Source: Madurella fahalii | Lineage: Eukaryota; Ascomycota; Sordariomycetes; Sordariales | Length of the DNA: 64,000 bases | Assembly (NCBI GenBank): GCA_029876055.1 | Contig: CM056880.1 | Coordinates: forward strand, 1,302,001-1,366,000 | Direction of reading: 5' to 3' | Shown: positions 11,720-22,128 of the stretch, one piece after another | Layout: the number at the start of each line of letters is the position of its first letter | How positions within the stretch are numbered: the stretch's first letter is position 1 | Program-made: the position numbers and the translations under genes | The notes under the pieces: model-generated | The model's input: the letters and a program-made list of their open reading frames with translations, nothing else | The model's database searches: none | Told to the model about the DNA's origin: nothing

Positions 11720-12449
11720 ATGTCTCGCAACTGCTTCTGCACAGTCTACAAGCACTGCAAGGCCTTGCAATGCGCAGCCAAGGTCTCGCCACCGTCCGCC
11801 GTGTACTGCGAGTTCTGCGTAAGTCGGGGCCGGGTGCTTCTTCGTATTCCGTTGTCCCCCAGCTAACATACATCTCCACAGGCAATTGCCTGCGCATCTG
11901 GAGCAAGCCAGTGCCGCTGCAAACGGACGTCGACCGCTCCAGGGAGCTGCAAAGCCGCTGGCCCCTACGCGGGGAGCACCGGGCCACTGAGTCAATCTGG
12001 CTATTGTAGAAACTGCGTGAGTCCAACCTCCAGTTCGGGAGCGGCTAGTTGCCGTATATGCTAATATGTTGGGCCGCATAGAACGACAGGTGCGGCCTTG
12101 CTGCGACCGCCACTGCGACCGCCGCCGCCACCAGTCCGTCTCCAGTTCCTGCTCCCGGTCCCCCCAACCACGATATTCGTCGCAGGACCGAACCCGAGCA
12201 GACGCCCGCGGCTGAGGCCAGTAACCCCGCCGCCAAAACGCTCCCTCTCTGCTACTGTAAAATAGCCGGCCGGGGATGCAAAACAGCAGACACCTGCGAA
12301 AGAGTGGTGCTCGACAAACCAAGCGGTGGCCGTTGCCTGATCTGCTCCGTATGTCTTGCCCTATCCGCCTTTGACGCTGGGATATGTATTGCTAACATCT
12401 GTGGCTTTTCAAGTGGGAAAATTGTGGCAATTCGGGCTTCTGCGTATGA
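11720..12449 (+). CDS. Tandem cysteine-module protein B (three modules), unknown function
   Basis: Predicted 178 aa from exons 11720-11818, 11882-12016, 12082-12348 and 12414-12449, all introns phase 0. The first module starts five residues after the initiator (MSRNCFC). Modules begin at 11732, 11912 and 12250: CFC-x5-C-x4-C-x11-C-x2-C; CRC-x9-C-x18-C-x2-C, which lacks the fourth Cys; and CYC-x6-C-x5-C-x12-C-x2-C. After each intron the next exon starts with x3-C (AIAC, NDRC, WENC). The protein ends seven residues after the last of these. The linker before module 3 is Ala/Thr/Pro-rich and of low complexity. No signal peptide or transmembrane helix is seen. Order, strand and intron logic match genes A and C, which marks it as a tandem paralogue. 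Function unknown. Confidence 0.75.
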
Positions 12450-13533
12450 TGATATCTGAAAAGTGGATAAAGTGGTAGAGGATCGGAGGAACATTGATGG
12501 GTCGGATGGTCTCATCTGCCTGTGGCACGGAGCTAAGCTGGGGTCTAATGAAGCGGGCTGCCTTGGGCTGTCACACATCAAGCAAAGCTCCGACGACGGC
12601 CTTGGAGGCTTGGCATTCCTAGCCAAAGCCAGGGATCCGAAAGGGAAATGACCTTCGTCCATGATGGCTCGAGGTGAAGGTCGGTAGGTCCTCTCACCGG
12701 TTCACTACAAGGCAAGTGAAGCTGGTTCTTTCGTGAGTCTTACGACCTGACTAATCGCCTCTAGGACGCTCGGAACTAGTAGTTTCATCTGAACCGCTTC
12801 GACTTCTTGTGGGTTCTGCTGGTCCATGTTACCACCGCACGCCAGCTTGGGAAGACACGGTATTGCCATTAGAAGCCGGATAGTTTGGCTCGGTGTATCG
12901 CGATCAAAACCTTCGACATGGTAGCGCGTTTGGAATTGGGAGCTTCGCATTGTTAATAACCCACTTGGCCTGCGCACGTTTATCCATGTGCTCCTCAAGC
13001 CCCCTTTCTGCACGACTCACGATATCACCCGTTCCAACGCTCGGAACTTTGTCTAGTAGTGGGAAGACAAGTGGGGGTCGCAAAAACTTCGCTCTATTTG
13101 TAGGGGATTCCTCAAGGACCACGAACATTGGGAGAATGGTAACCACGATATGCAACCTCTTGTGCTCATGTTGTGCGGAGGATGGGCCATGAAGATAGTG
13201 GTTGCGGAAAGCATTAAGTAGAACAGACGAAGCATAAGGTTTGATAGGGAGTGCTAGCGGTCTGTGGTTATTGCTTCAACTCAGACACTTTACCTCATGA
13301 GCATAATATCTTCCCAGTATCTCGCGAGCTTAGCGTCATCTTATATTTTGGGGCAATTGGCAGAACCGGTGTCCGTAGTTGACAGGGTTGAGATTGAGCA
13401 ATGATATGAATCCGGATTCCCGAGGCCACATTGCATCCAGGATTTATGGCGGTTGTATAAATGGCTTGCCAACCTTCTTTGTACTTGCTTCCCTCATGCT
13501 ACCGAGGTATCCATCATCACCATCAACATCACC
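12450..13533. other. Spacer between cysteine-module genes B and C
   Basis: About 1.1 kb. Open frames of about 100 codons exist on both strands but show no motif. I looked for decayed CxC...CxxC modules and found none. The last 80 nt contain the TATA-like element of gene C. Confidence 0.4.
13456..13461 (+). promoter_or_regulatory. Candidate TATA element of gene C
   Basis: TATAAA within GGTTGTATAAATGG, 73 nt upstream of the proposed ATG at 13534. Position and sequence fit a core promoter; there is no other support. Confidence 0.35.
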
Positions 13534-15268
13534 ATGCCCATGGACAGCAACAGATACGCCGACTCGACGCGGTTTCCGAAGGCAGAGCCCTTTCATCACT
13601 GCCGATGTTACAGAACACTCAAGTGCAAAATTGCGAGCAATGGTGTATGCCAAAACGAAGCGGTTCATCGTGGTAGCTACTGTCAAGAGTGTTTTGTAAG
13701 TCCCGTTTTCGCCCTCCGCTTAGCTACTTGCAACTTGGCCGATCCTGATGCTAAGCTCGACAGAGCATGAGGTGTTATGAAGCCGACTACTGTCAATGCC
13801 AGAACGACCATGTCAAACTTAAATCCTGTAGAAATCCCAATCAGTGCTCGCCGAGATCCCCTGGGGATGGTGGTTACTGTGAACCGTGTCATGTAAGTCA
13901 ACAGATGCAGCGTCTCCAGCGATAGCAACCCATGACATCCGATTCCAAGATTGACTCCCGTAGCGAAACAAATGTCCCGAGAACAAAGGAAGGCGGGCAT
14001 GTATGCAGACGAGGACTCGCCGATGCAAATGCAAGGGGGGAACACACAAACACTGTCGACTTCCATTAACATGCAGGGGGGAAACGAACGAATTCAGCGG
14101 CTACTGCACTAATTGTGTAGGTACAAACCTGCTCAGCATTCTCAGGGTTATGCCAGAGTCTTACATTGCCTGCTTTGTAGGACAATTTCTGCAATCTGCT
14201 CAACGATAGCTCTTCTGGTGCCGGTGACGGCGGTGGCACTCTCCAGACGCTTCCCGCCACGAGTGGCTCTTCCGGTAGTATAGGTCCATGTAAATGCAAG
14301 ACTCGAGCACCTAGTCGGTGTCAGCTTTCATTCACCTGTAAGCAGGCGACTGATAGACCTGATGGCTACTGCGAGTTCTGTGTAGGTTGAGTTCGGCTCA
14401 GCTAACGCCCTGGTCTAATATGTGTCACAGAGGCTAACATTGCCTGCCACGCTTAGGATCTTGTGTGCAAGCGAGTAGATGCAAGTTCTGCTCCCACCAT
14501 AGACACGAGCAGCACCGCCGTCACCGCTCCACCACTACCCACGGCTCCTTGGTTGGCGAACGCTGGCTCGCCTTTCGAGGCTCATCCCCATACCTCTGCT
14601 TCACCTGCTCTGTCGGTTTCTGGCTCTCAGCTCAATCCTAGTAGCTCACGCGTCGCGTCTCCCAGGCCGGCTGGGTTGCCCTCGGGTCCCCCTAGGCCCG
14701 CCTCTATTCCTCGAGCGGGGCCTGAAGCCGCGCCTGCTGAGCGCGTGGGTGCGACCGACCTTTTACCTGCCAGTTCCTTTTACCCGATGCCGGCTGCTCC
14801 ATATCCCAGCTTTCCCACGTCCTTCGATGCTTCTCCGTATGATACAACGCTCTGGGCCGTCAACGCCCCATGTGATTCAACTCCCGGGCTTGCGAGCCCT
14901 CTAGCACCGGCCGCCTCTTCTCAGTATCCTACAGATTCTCGGTTTCCGCTTGGCACGGCCCCTCTCGATGTTTCTCTGCCCGTTCCGGCTCCTCCACCCG
15001 CCACCGTACAAACCTCCGATCCCTTCCGGGATATCGAAGCCAACGCTCTAGACTACGTCAATGACGTTATGTCCCGACCGATTTGCCTCTGCAAGATGCC
15101 CTTTGAGCCGGACTGCAAAGCCACAGATGCCTGCGAGCTCTCGTCTCCTGCGTACGGTACGCGCTGCAATACATGTGCGGTACGTTCGTCTGATGTCCCG
15201 ATGCTCCGCTGCTTGGTTCACGGTTTCTCACATCAATCTAGGAGGCAGGGTGTGCCTCGGGAGAATAG
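13534..15268 (+). CDS. Tandem cysteine-module protein C (five modules, long Pro/Ser linker), unknown function
   Basis: Predicted 464 aa from six exons: 13534-13695, 13764-13892, 13964-14116, 14181-14381, 14457-15179 and 15242-15268, every intron phase 0. Modules start at 13600, 13791, 14024, 14289 and 15084. Modules 3 and 4 are the most canonical: CKC-x7-C-x5-C-x10-C-x2-C, both with GYC before the last pair. Following exons open with SMRC, RNKC, DNFC, DLVC and EAGC, always x3-C. Modules 4 and 5 are separated by about 200 residues rich in Pro, Ser and Ala, which look disordered. The protein ends four residues after the final Cys. The start was chosen as the first ATG in the frame of module 1, with a TATA-like box 73 nt upstream. 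No signal peptide. It is the largest member of the array; function unknown. Confidence 0.78.
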
Positions 15269-16031
15269 GGTAATGGCGGGAGTCTTGGGGCTTGACACGG
15301 GCGCATCACCGGCTGCAGAATAATTTTACGGTAGGGCGCTTTCGGTGTCTCAGCTCTGCCTGCGACTGCGCGCAAGTGGGACCTCGACGTCGTAGACCAC
15401 ATGATTTACCGACAGGTGTGGGGCAATTGAGACTGGGGGCGTGAGTGGAAAGGTGGGAAATGGAAATCACATGCCAATGGCATTGCACGGTGGCCAGGCC
15501 GGGACGCGTACCCCCCCGCCGCTGCCTCGAGGAGGGGCTGGGGTGGCTGGACGGTCGGGCAGTCGGGTGGTTGGGCGAGAGGCTGGCTGATGTGGATGGT
15601 CTGATATTGTGAACGGAGGGTGAGCGCGATGCAGAGGGTCAAAAGCTGAACGGCGTTCGCATTGCATAGTCGATTCAGAAAATCAAGAAAATCTACTGCG
15701 TCACATTCCGTCGCGGGACTTGGGGGGGATTGACATGGACCAGAATGCACCTGGTGTGGAATTGCGCAAGACGGGTGCACCCGTTCATGCAGCCCTGGAG
15801 ATCCGTTGCCAGGGCCCAGCCGGCCCTTCGATTGGCTGGCAGCTGATGGGCCAACTGCCAAGGGATCGCGCCCGCAGCAGGTGGGGTTGCGCACGGTCCC
15901 ACAGTTGACCGCGCCTCTGGAACTTGAGCTTTCTCCCGCTCGCGTCGCCCTGCAACCACTTTCCTTCCCAAACATCGTGCATCTTGGTCTCGACTCGCAA
16001 GTCCCAAACAAGCAAGGCCCGACCCAGCAAC
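15269..16031. other. Intergenic region upstream of the Mto1/ApsB-type gene
   Basis: GC-rich spacer of about 760 nt. The minus-strand open frame across 15406-16296 is low-complexity shadow sequence without motifs. It likely holds the 3' UTR of gene C and the promoter and 5' UTR of the coiled-coil gene. Confidence 0.4.
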
Positions 16032-19000
16032 ATGCACGATAAACAAGACAATCAAGACAACGGCTCTGAAATGCAAGACAACAGCACTGCGGCTTCCGCA
16101 ACAGGAATACAAGACATTCTCGACACCGGTCCCCGCTCTTCCACAGACCACTCGCCCATGGCCACTCCTGCTCTCGTCCTGCCGGACAGCGCCTCCCTAG
16201 ACGAGAGCACCATGGAGCTGAAGCACTCAGACTCCCAGGCGGCCCTGACTGTCCGCCAGCACCTCCAAGACATCGAGTCGAGCTTCTCGATGCCACCTTC
16301 CCCCATCCCTGCTTCTAAGAACGGCACGGATCCGGATCCGGATCTACTTGACTTTGACACCCCGTCGACCACCGCCGCGGTGGCAAGGACAGTATCACAA
16401 ACGCTGTCATCAATCCCATTTCGTCTTTCCCAAACCAGTCCAGCACCCACCAGCCATCATGCAAACGACACTGAGGCCCCCGACTCTGCTCGGCAGTCGG
16501 TGCGCGCCTTCCCTACCCTCCGTGACACAGAAGATCACGTGCTAGAAACCCCCACCAAACCACCAAAGACCATCACCACCCTGACGGATACGGTTATTGC
16601 CCGCCATGTCAGAGATGTCCATGTTCCCGAGTCACTGGCCAGCGAGTACAAGAGCAAAGGGGGCCTGGTCACCCCGGCCCGGCTCAGCATCTCGGACGCC
16701 ACGAACCGGCTGGGCAAGAGCTTAACGCTCAGAGAGCAGAGCAACACCATCGAACGCCTTAGCAAGGAGAACTTCGACCTCAAGCTCAAAGTCATGTTCT
16801 TGAGCGACCGACTAGACAAGCTCTCTGAGGAGAGTGTCAAGCACATGATATCAGAGAATGTGGAGCTCAAATCGAGCTTCGCCGTACTGCAGCGGGACAA
16901 CAAGATCCTGCGCCGCCGCGTCAAGGAGCTCTCAAGACAGCTCAAAGACGAGGATGGCCGCCCGGGGACCGCCAAAAGCACCCAGTCGGACGACGACCAG
17001 AGCGCCACCGACTACCAGCAGGCTCAAGAGGAAATCATTTATCTCAGAGAGCAGCTGGAGGAACACATCACGGAGATTGAGCGGCTCAAGACAGAGAGCC
17101 TGAACAAGGAGGCGGAGAAGCGACGCATGGCCGAGGTCGTCCGGACGCTTGGCGAGCGGGCCGGCGAGCGGATGGGCGAGAACTTTGAACGTCAGGAGGA
17201 GGCCGACGTCTGGAAAGATTTGCTCGAGCAGGAGACGGCTCGCCGGGAGCAGGCTGACGAAGACAACCGTCGTCTGCGCGAAGAAATCTTCCGCCTCAAG
17301 CAAGAGATGTCGGCACCGGCAGCGTCCTTTTCCAGCGAGCCGGACGCCACCGCAACCATGAGCGTGAGCAGCACCTTGGTTGACGAACTCCGCCGGGAGA
17401 GCGAGCAACTTCGCCACGAGAATGCCGAACTCCGACGCGAAGTCGGCGCCCAGACATCCATGCTTACCTCGAGGAACCGCGAGAAGGAGCGTTTGTACCA
17501 GGAGATTGAGGATCTCAAGATGGCGCAGCGCCGCGGCGTCCCCGCACCTTCCACGATTGACAGCATCCTTGAGCGGTCGGCTTCCCGTGCCGGCGGCCGC
17601 GACCGGTCACAATCACGGGCCAGTGCTGGCACCCTGGTGACGGGTACCGTGCTCGATGATGCCGAGCGCGATGAACTCGAGAATAAGATTGCCGAGTTCA
17701 GGGACAAGAACAACCATCTCAAGCTGCAGAACCAAGACCTGCAGCGGGAACTGGATGCTTGCATGGAGGACTTCGAGATGGCCGTCGAGGGCAAGAAGCA
17801 GGCCGAGGCCCTTGTTTCCACCCTGCAAGAGGACGTCGACACTGCCATGAAAGACCTGATGGCTCTGCAGGCCGAAAGGGATGAGGCCCTGCAGGAGCAC
17901 GCCAACCTCGAAAGCGAATTCCAAGCCCTCGAGAGCGAAGCCCAGGAAGAGATCAATGCGCTTAATGCCGAGATTGAGCGGCTTCAGCTCGACCTGCACG
18001 ATCGCACCGAGAACTTTGACGCCCTGCAGGGAGAGATGCTCAAATTGAGCGATGCAATCGTCAGTCTCGAGGACGAGCAAGACGCCAAGCTGCGCAAGAT
18101 ACAGCAGCTCGAACAGGAGCTCGGAGACGCAAACAAGGAGCTCGAGGATCTTGAGTCGAAACTGATCGAAGCCAATGACAAGGTCAGCCGTCTCTCAGTC
18201 CAACAAGAATCAAGCCAAGGCGAGATTGCGTTCCTGCGAGAGGAACAAGAAGGAGACAAGATCCGGATTGGAGATCTGGAAGCCGCTCTTGCGAACGCGG
18301 AGCAAGCCCTCCGTGACGAGAAGGAACGCGTCAGGGAGCTAGACCAGAGGCTGGCTACCGAGAGAAAACAGCGTGAGATCGTCGCAAACCGCGAAAAGGA
18401 GGAGGTACAGCAGTTCGTGAATGAGCTGAACCGGGAGGCGTCGGCTGCCAAGGACGAAGCCAGAAAGCTGCGGAAGAGTCTCACGAGTAGGGAGGTTGAG
18501 GCCACCGAGTGGAAGGAGAGGCTCATTGAGCTAGAGAATAACCTACGGGAGGCACTTGGGGATTTGAATGGCACGCGGTCGAGCCTGCTCAAGGTATGTT
18601 GTCGAGACCATTGACACAGGAAGGCTAGGACACTAACTCTCTCTGCAGTCCATCGCGAAACTCCAGCGCGACCTTGAGAACACGGTTCGTGACCTCGAAG
18701 CCACGAAAGCCTCTCTTGCGGATAAGGACCGCATCATCAAGCAACGCGATGCCCTGCTCGAGTCGCATGCCCTTGAGTCCCGTAAGATGGCCGAGATGCT
18801 CGACAGAGAGCGCCAAGCCCACCGCAATGTTAAGAACCAATTCGAAACATTCCAAAAAACACACCAACATGTCACGCGCACCGTCAACTCCCAGGACGCG
18901 CGCATAATGGAGCTCGAGGCATCCAAAGCGCAGGATAAGAGACGCCTTTCCCACCTCGAAACAAGCTTTAAAGAGCAGCTCACAGAACGCAACAACCTCC

Positions 19001-19731
19001 TCCTCACAATGTGGTCCCGGCTCTCTGCGTTGTGTGGCACCGACTGGGCCCACGACAACAGCCTCATCAACGGCCGTGCTCTGCCCAGCCTCGAGGCCGT
19101 GTCGACCATGCTCCCCGGGTTCAGCAAGAACCTGCTGGCCGCTGTCAAGACCATCGAGACCATGGTGGGCAGCTTCCAGAGCAAGATCAAGAGCGTCGAG
19201 AAGGATCTCTGGCGCGAGTACCAAACCCTCGAGAGCCATCTAGACGCGCGAATTAAGAAACTCGACCGTCTTGAGGCCATCGTGCGGAATGGCGTTGCGA
19301 CCGGCACCTGGAGTTCCCGCAATCACGTCGAATCGCAAGCACGATTGGCGCGTCTCGAGGATGCGTACCGGCAGCTGAAGGTGGAAAACCACACGCTCCG
19401 CGCGGTGGCGGATGCGCGCAACGCCGCCCGCGCCACGTATGCCGGGGAACTCGACCCTTCGGTTGCGGCAGGGAGTCCGTCGCCATCGGTCCCCACGGGG
19501 CCGAAAGCCTCACACACGACGGCACAGCCGTCACCAGGCCCCGGCAGCCTGGGCACCGGCGACAACAAGTGGATGCTGCGATTGCGGGACCTGGAAACTA
19601 AACTCAAGGCCGAAAGGGAGGGCCGGATTTTGGACCGAGGAGAGGCAATAAAGAGAATAAACGCCACGGAGCAGGAGAACGTGGCGTTGAAGGAGAACCT
19701 AGAAAAAGAGAAGAGGCGGCAGGGGCAGTAG
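16032..19731 (+). CDS. apsB: Mto1/ApsB-like microtubule-organising coiled-coil protein (CM1 motif)
   Basis: Predicted 1,214 aa; exons 16032-18593 and 18649-19731. The N-terminal 200 residues are Ser/Thr/Pro-rich and disordered. Around residues 230-290 lies a CM1 (centrosomin motif 1) block: LREQSNTIERLSKENFDLKL then KVMFLSDRLDKL. CM1 recruits the gamma-tubulin complex. Nearly all the rest is heptad-rich coiled coil (Glu/Lys/Arg/Leu), with a conserved C-terminal stretch MWSRLSALCGTDWAHDNSL typical of fungal Mto1/ApsB proteins. These act at the spindle pole body outer plaque and septal organising centres and control cytoplasmic microtubules and nuclear positioning. The frame continues upstream of 16032, but this is the first ATG. 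Pcp1 shares CM1; the C-terminal block favours Mto1/ApsB. A mutated copy of its 5' end lies at 21046-21230. Confidence 0.88.
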
Positions 19732-21045
19732 GTTGCCCCTTGCCCTACAAAGTATCTCATTTCGAGAAGGTGGAGGGAGGAGAGAGCGGGCCGCAGTTTT
19801 GGAAAGGGGCCCTTAAAGGGCATTCTTAAGGATAGCAGATGGAAGGGAAAGGGACGGATGAAAGAGCTCCGGTTTGACATGGATGCCAGCGTTTGCTGGA
19901 GATATCGTTAGGGAAAGGGCTGGTTGGTTTTGGAAAGGAGTTCCCGGTTGCTTTATACATCATTAGGAATGAAATGAGTTTCAACTTCTGACTTTTGCCT
20001 TTCTGTGTCTTCTTTCTGTGTTCCTTTCCACATCTTATGAGTCAGAAACTTCCTCCGCTTGCCCCCCGTCGCGCGGACGGTGGGCCTGCATTCACGGAGT
20101 GCAGGCCGAGACAGCACGTTTCTTCCGCAATTGATGCAGTTTACCCCCTTCATCAGCCTTCAAGTTGGTATCAAAGTCAGTATTTTCCGTCGAATCATCG
20201 GCTCCGTTTGCGCGTTGGGCATTCTTTTAAGTCATTCTACCAGTCGTTGAGCGGCTGGGAGCAGCCGAGCGATGAAATGGCCACAGGCAAGCGACCGAGG
20301 AGCCAACCAGCTCCGGGACGACCGAGCCTGCTTATCTCCTCTTCCATCCAAACCTCGTTTCCGTGGATTTTGTCTTTCTCTAAACCACCAGCATTTTCGC
20401 CTTTGTCCGGGCCGTCGACATCGCGATTTAGATCGAACGATGTTTTGGGCGTCGCTGACGACGCTCAGCCATCGTCCCTTAGTCAGCATCATCTCCAGCA
20501 ATGGTTGAAACACCGACGAGAAGACTCTCAACGTTCTAGTGGGTTCCATCATTGGGGAACACACGCCCATACCAATTCAAGAAGCATCGATAACTCGGGA
20601 GCCTACATGATCTGCTCCTACTGCCATCGATGGGCTCAAATTCGTATTGCGGCATCTATTACCAGCCTATGCAGGGTTACAGGTCCCTTTAGGGCGCAGT
20701 AGAACGGGGCTGCAAAGTTCACGTCGATGGCTTTGACAAACAACCCCTTCAACCTACCAATAGACCACATGTCAAGCCTAACGACCGTGAAAAAAATCCC
20801 CAGCCGAACGTGATGAGCGGGATAACAAGATCAACCACAGCCGCGGCAGTAATACTCGGGTGAGAACTATCAATAAAGACATTTTTGCCAACAAGGGCCT
20901 TATCAATGCTAGTCCGTCTTATTTAGCAATCTGGATGTCTGTGCGTTTCTTCTTTTCTTCTTCCTTAGGCTCTCCCTGATGTTGTCCTTTCGTTTTCTCC
21001 AGGGACATTACCGTGATTTGAAAGCAATCGCTATCCCCAACACTA
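19732..21045. other. Gene-poor spacer
   Basis: No supported gene. A 235-codon open frame on the plus strand (19995-20702) is Ser/Pro-rich with no motif and no obvious splice partners, so I do not call it. Sequence becomes AT-richer after about 20,750. Confidence 0.4.
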
Positions 21046-21230
21046 CAACAGCTTCCCGGAAGACTGAAAAGAGCTGAAGAATTCCGATTCATAAGCTGAG
21101 GTCACAGTTCGCCGGCACCTCGAGGAGATTGAATCATGATTCTCTGGACCACCCGCGCCCATCCCGGCTTCTAAGAATGCAACGGACATGAAGCTACTTT
21201 TTGATAAGCCACTTGCCACAGTGATAGCTC
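21046..21230 (+). pseudogene. Decayed partial duplicate of the 5' coding region of the Mto1/ApsB-like gene
   Basis: About 180 nt align by eye with 16,190-16,380 of the intact gene. Shared words include GAGCTGAAG, the block around CGGCACCTC/CAGCACCTC, GAGATTGAATCATGATTCTC against GACATCGAGTCGAGCTTCTC, and CCCATCCCGGCTTCTAAGAA against CCCATCCCTGCTTCTAAGAA. The copy has lost the frame: GAGTCGAGC has become GAATCATGA, which introduces an in-frame stop, and there is a small deletion before GAAGCTACTTTTTGAT. Several differences are C-to-T or G-to-A changes, as expected from repeat-induced point mutation, though this was not counted systematically. No downstream part of the gene was recognised nearby. 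Confidence 0.72.
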
Positions 21231-21801
21231 TCCTAAGCGTTGACGTCAATCTAAAACCACTAATGACCACGGAGAAGAATACTAAATTATCTACTGCAAT
21301 AAGTACCCAGTGTTTGTTAGCCAGCGGAATAGGAATAATTAGTATGTTACCTGTGACAAGGTGCATAGTCTTGCTGTATATTGGCTAGACCCACTGATTT
21401 GACCCTGCCTAAGCTGTGTTTCAACTAGCAGTAGTGATTCGCACTGGCATCGTGTCCGAAATCAGCTTTAAGGACGCTAAGTACCTTATCGAAATAAACT
21501 TTGTAAGCAAATTTATAGTCGTGTGAAACCTTAAGGTAGCTTTGGCTTGACAAATCGAATGACTCAGCTAGCAACTACGGCTATCGCTAATATCTAGAGT
21601 CTTCGCTAAAAGCCATAGCTCACTCTTGATCAAATCGAGCGTAATTGTTAGGTATATAACGTTCCGGTCCCTCTTGTCTTGCATCACCACAGGCACCATA
21701 CCTTCTTCTCCCGTCAAACCCATCTCGAATCATCAGACCCATTAGTGGCATCTTTCTGAGAAGAATATCCCATCTTTAAAATACCTTACTCGACGACTGT
21801 G
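21231..21801. other. AT-rich spacer
   Basis: AT-rich sequence with many stops in all frames and no gene. TATATAA at about 21,652 precedes the short reading frame that starts at 21802. Confidence 0.4.
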
Positions 21802-22128
21802 ATGCCCTGCATCTTCATCCCCCCCGCGGCGGCCAACCTGGACTACACCGCATCCCTCCCGCAACTTGTCCACGTCACCGCCATCTCCATCCCTGCCTCC
21901 CTGTTCCCGCCATCCACCGGCATAGTCGACCTCGACCATGCATACTCGTCCCAGAGGTTAGGTACCGCCGTGATTACTGGTGTGTTACTCCTCACGGTTT
22001 TCGCGGCTTTGTGGTGGGCAAGCCTGGTCTTGTTTCTTCTGTAAGTGTTTTAATTTTATTTTAAATTTTTCTTCTTTTCATTTATTTTCATGAGCCTGTA
22101 CAGCGGACAGCTTTCGTGTGTTAAGTGA
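21802..22128 (+). CDS. Putative small protein with one C-terminal membrane helix
   Basis: A short frame that opens MPCIFIPPAAANLDY and ends in a strongly hydrophobic segment, GTAVITGVLLLTVFAALWW and on. Read unspliced it stops at 22044 (80 aa). A good donor (CT|GTAAGTG after 22040) and acceptor (TGTACAG before 22104) would instead join a second exon 22104-22128, giving 87 aa ending LSCVK. A TATATAA element lies about 150 nt upstream. The topology would be single-pass with a long lumenal or cytosolic N-terminus. No family recognised, and chance occurrence in an AT-rich gap is possible. Confidence 0.3.

Noticed and set aside
13964..14116. Alternative idea that cysteine-module gene C starts anew at the ATG near 14,000
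   Set aside because: The exon joins in phase 0 to the preceding module and opens with RNKC, fitting the same x3-C rule; an internal start would break the pattern.
15406..16296. 296-codon minus-strand open frame
   Set aside because: Overlaps the promoter and 5' end of a well-supported plus-strand gene; composition is that of an antisense shadow of GC-rich DNA.
19995..20702. 235-codon plus-strand open frame downstream of the Mto1/ApsB-like gene
   Set aside because: Ser/Pro-rich composition without motifs, overlapping open frames on the other strand and no gene-like surroundings; treated as chance.
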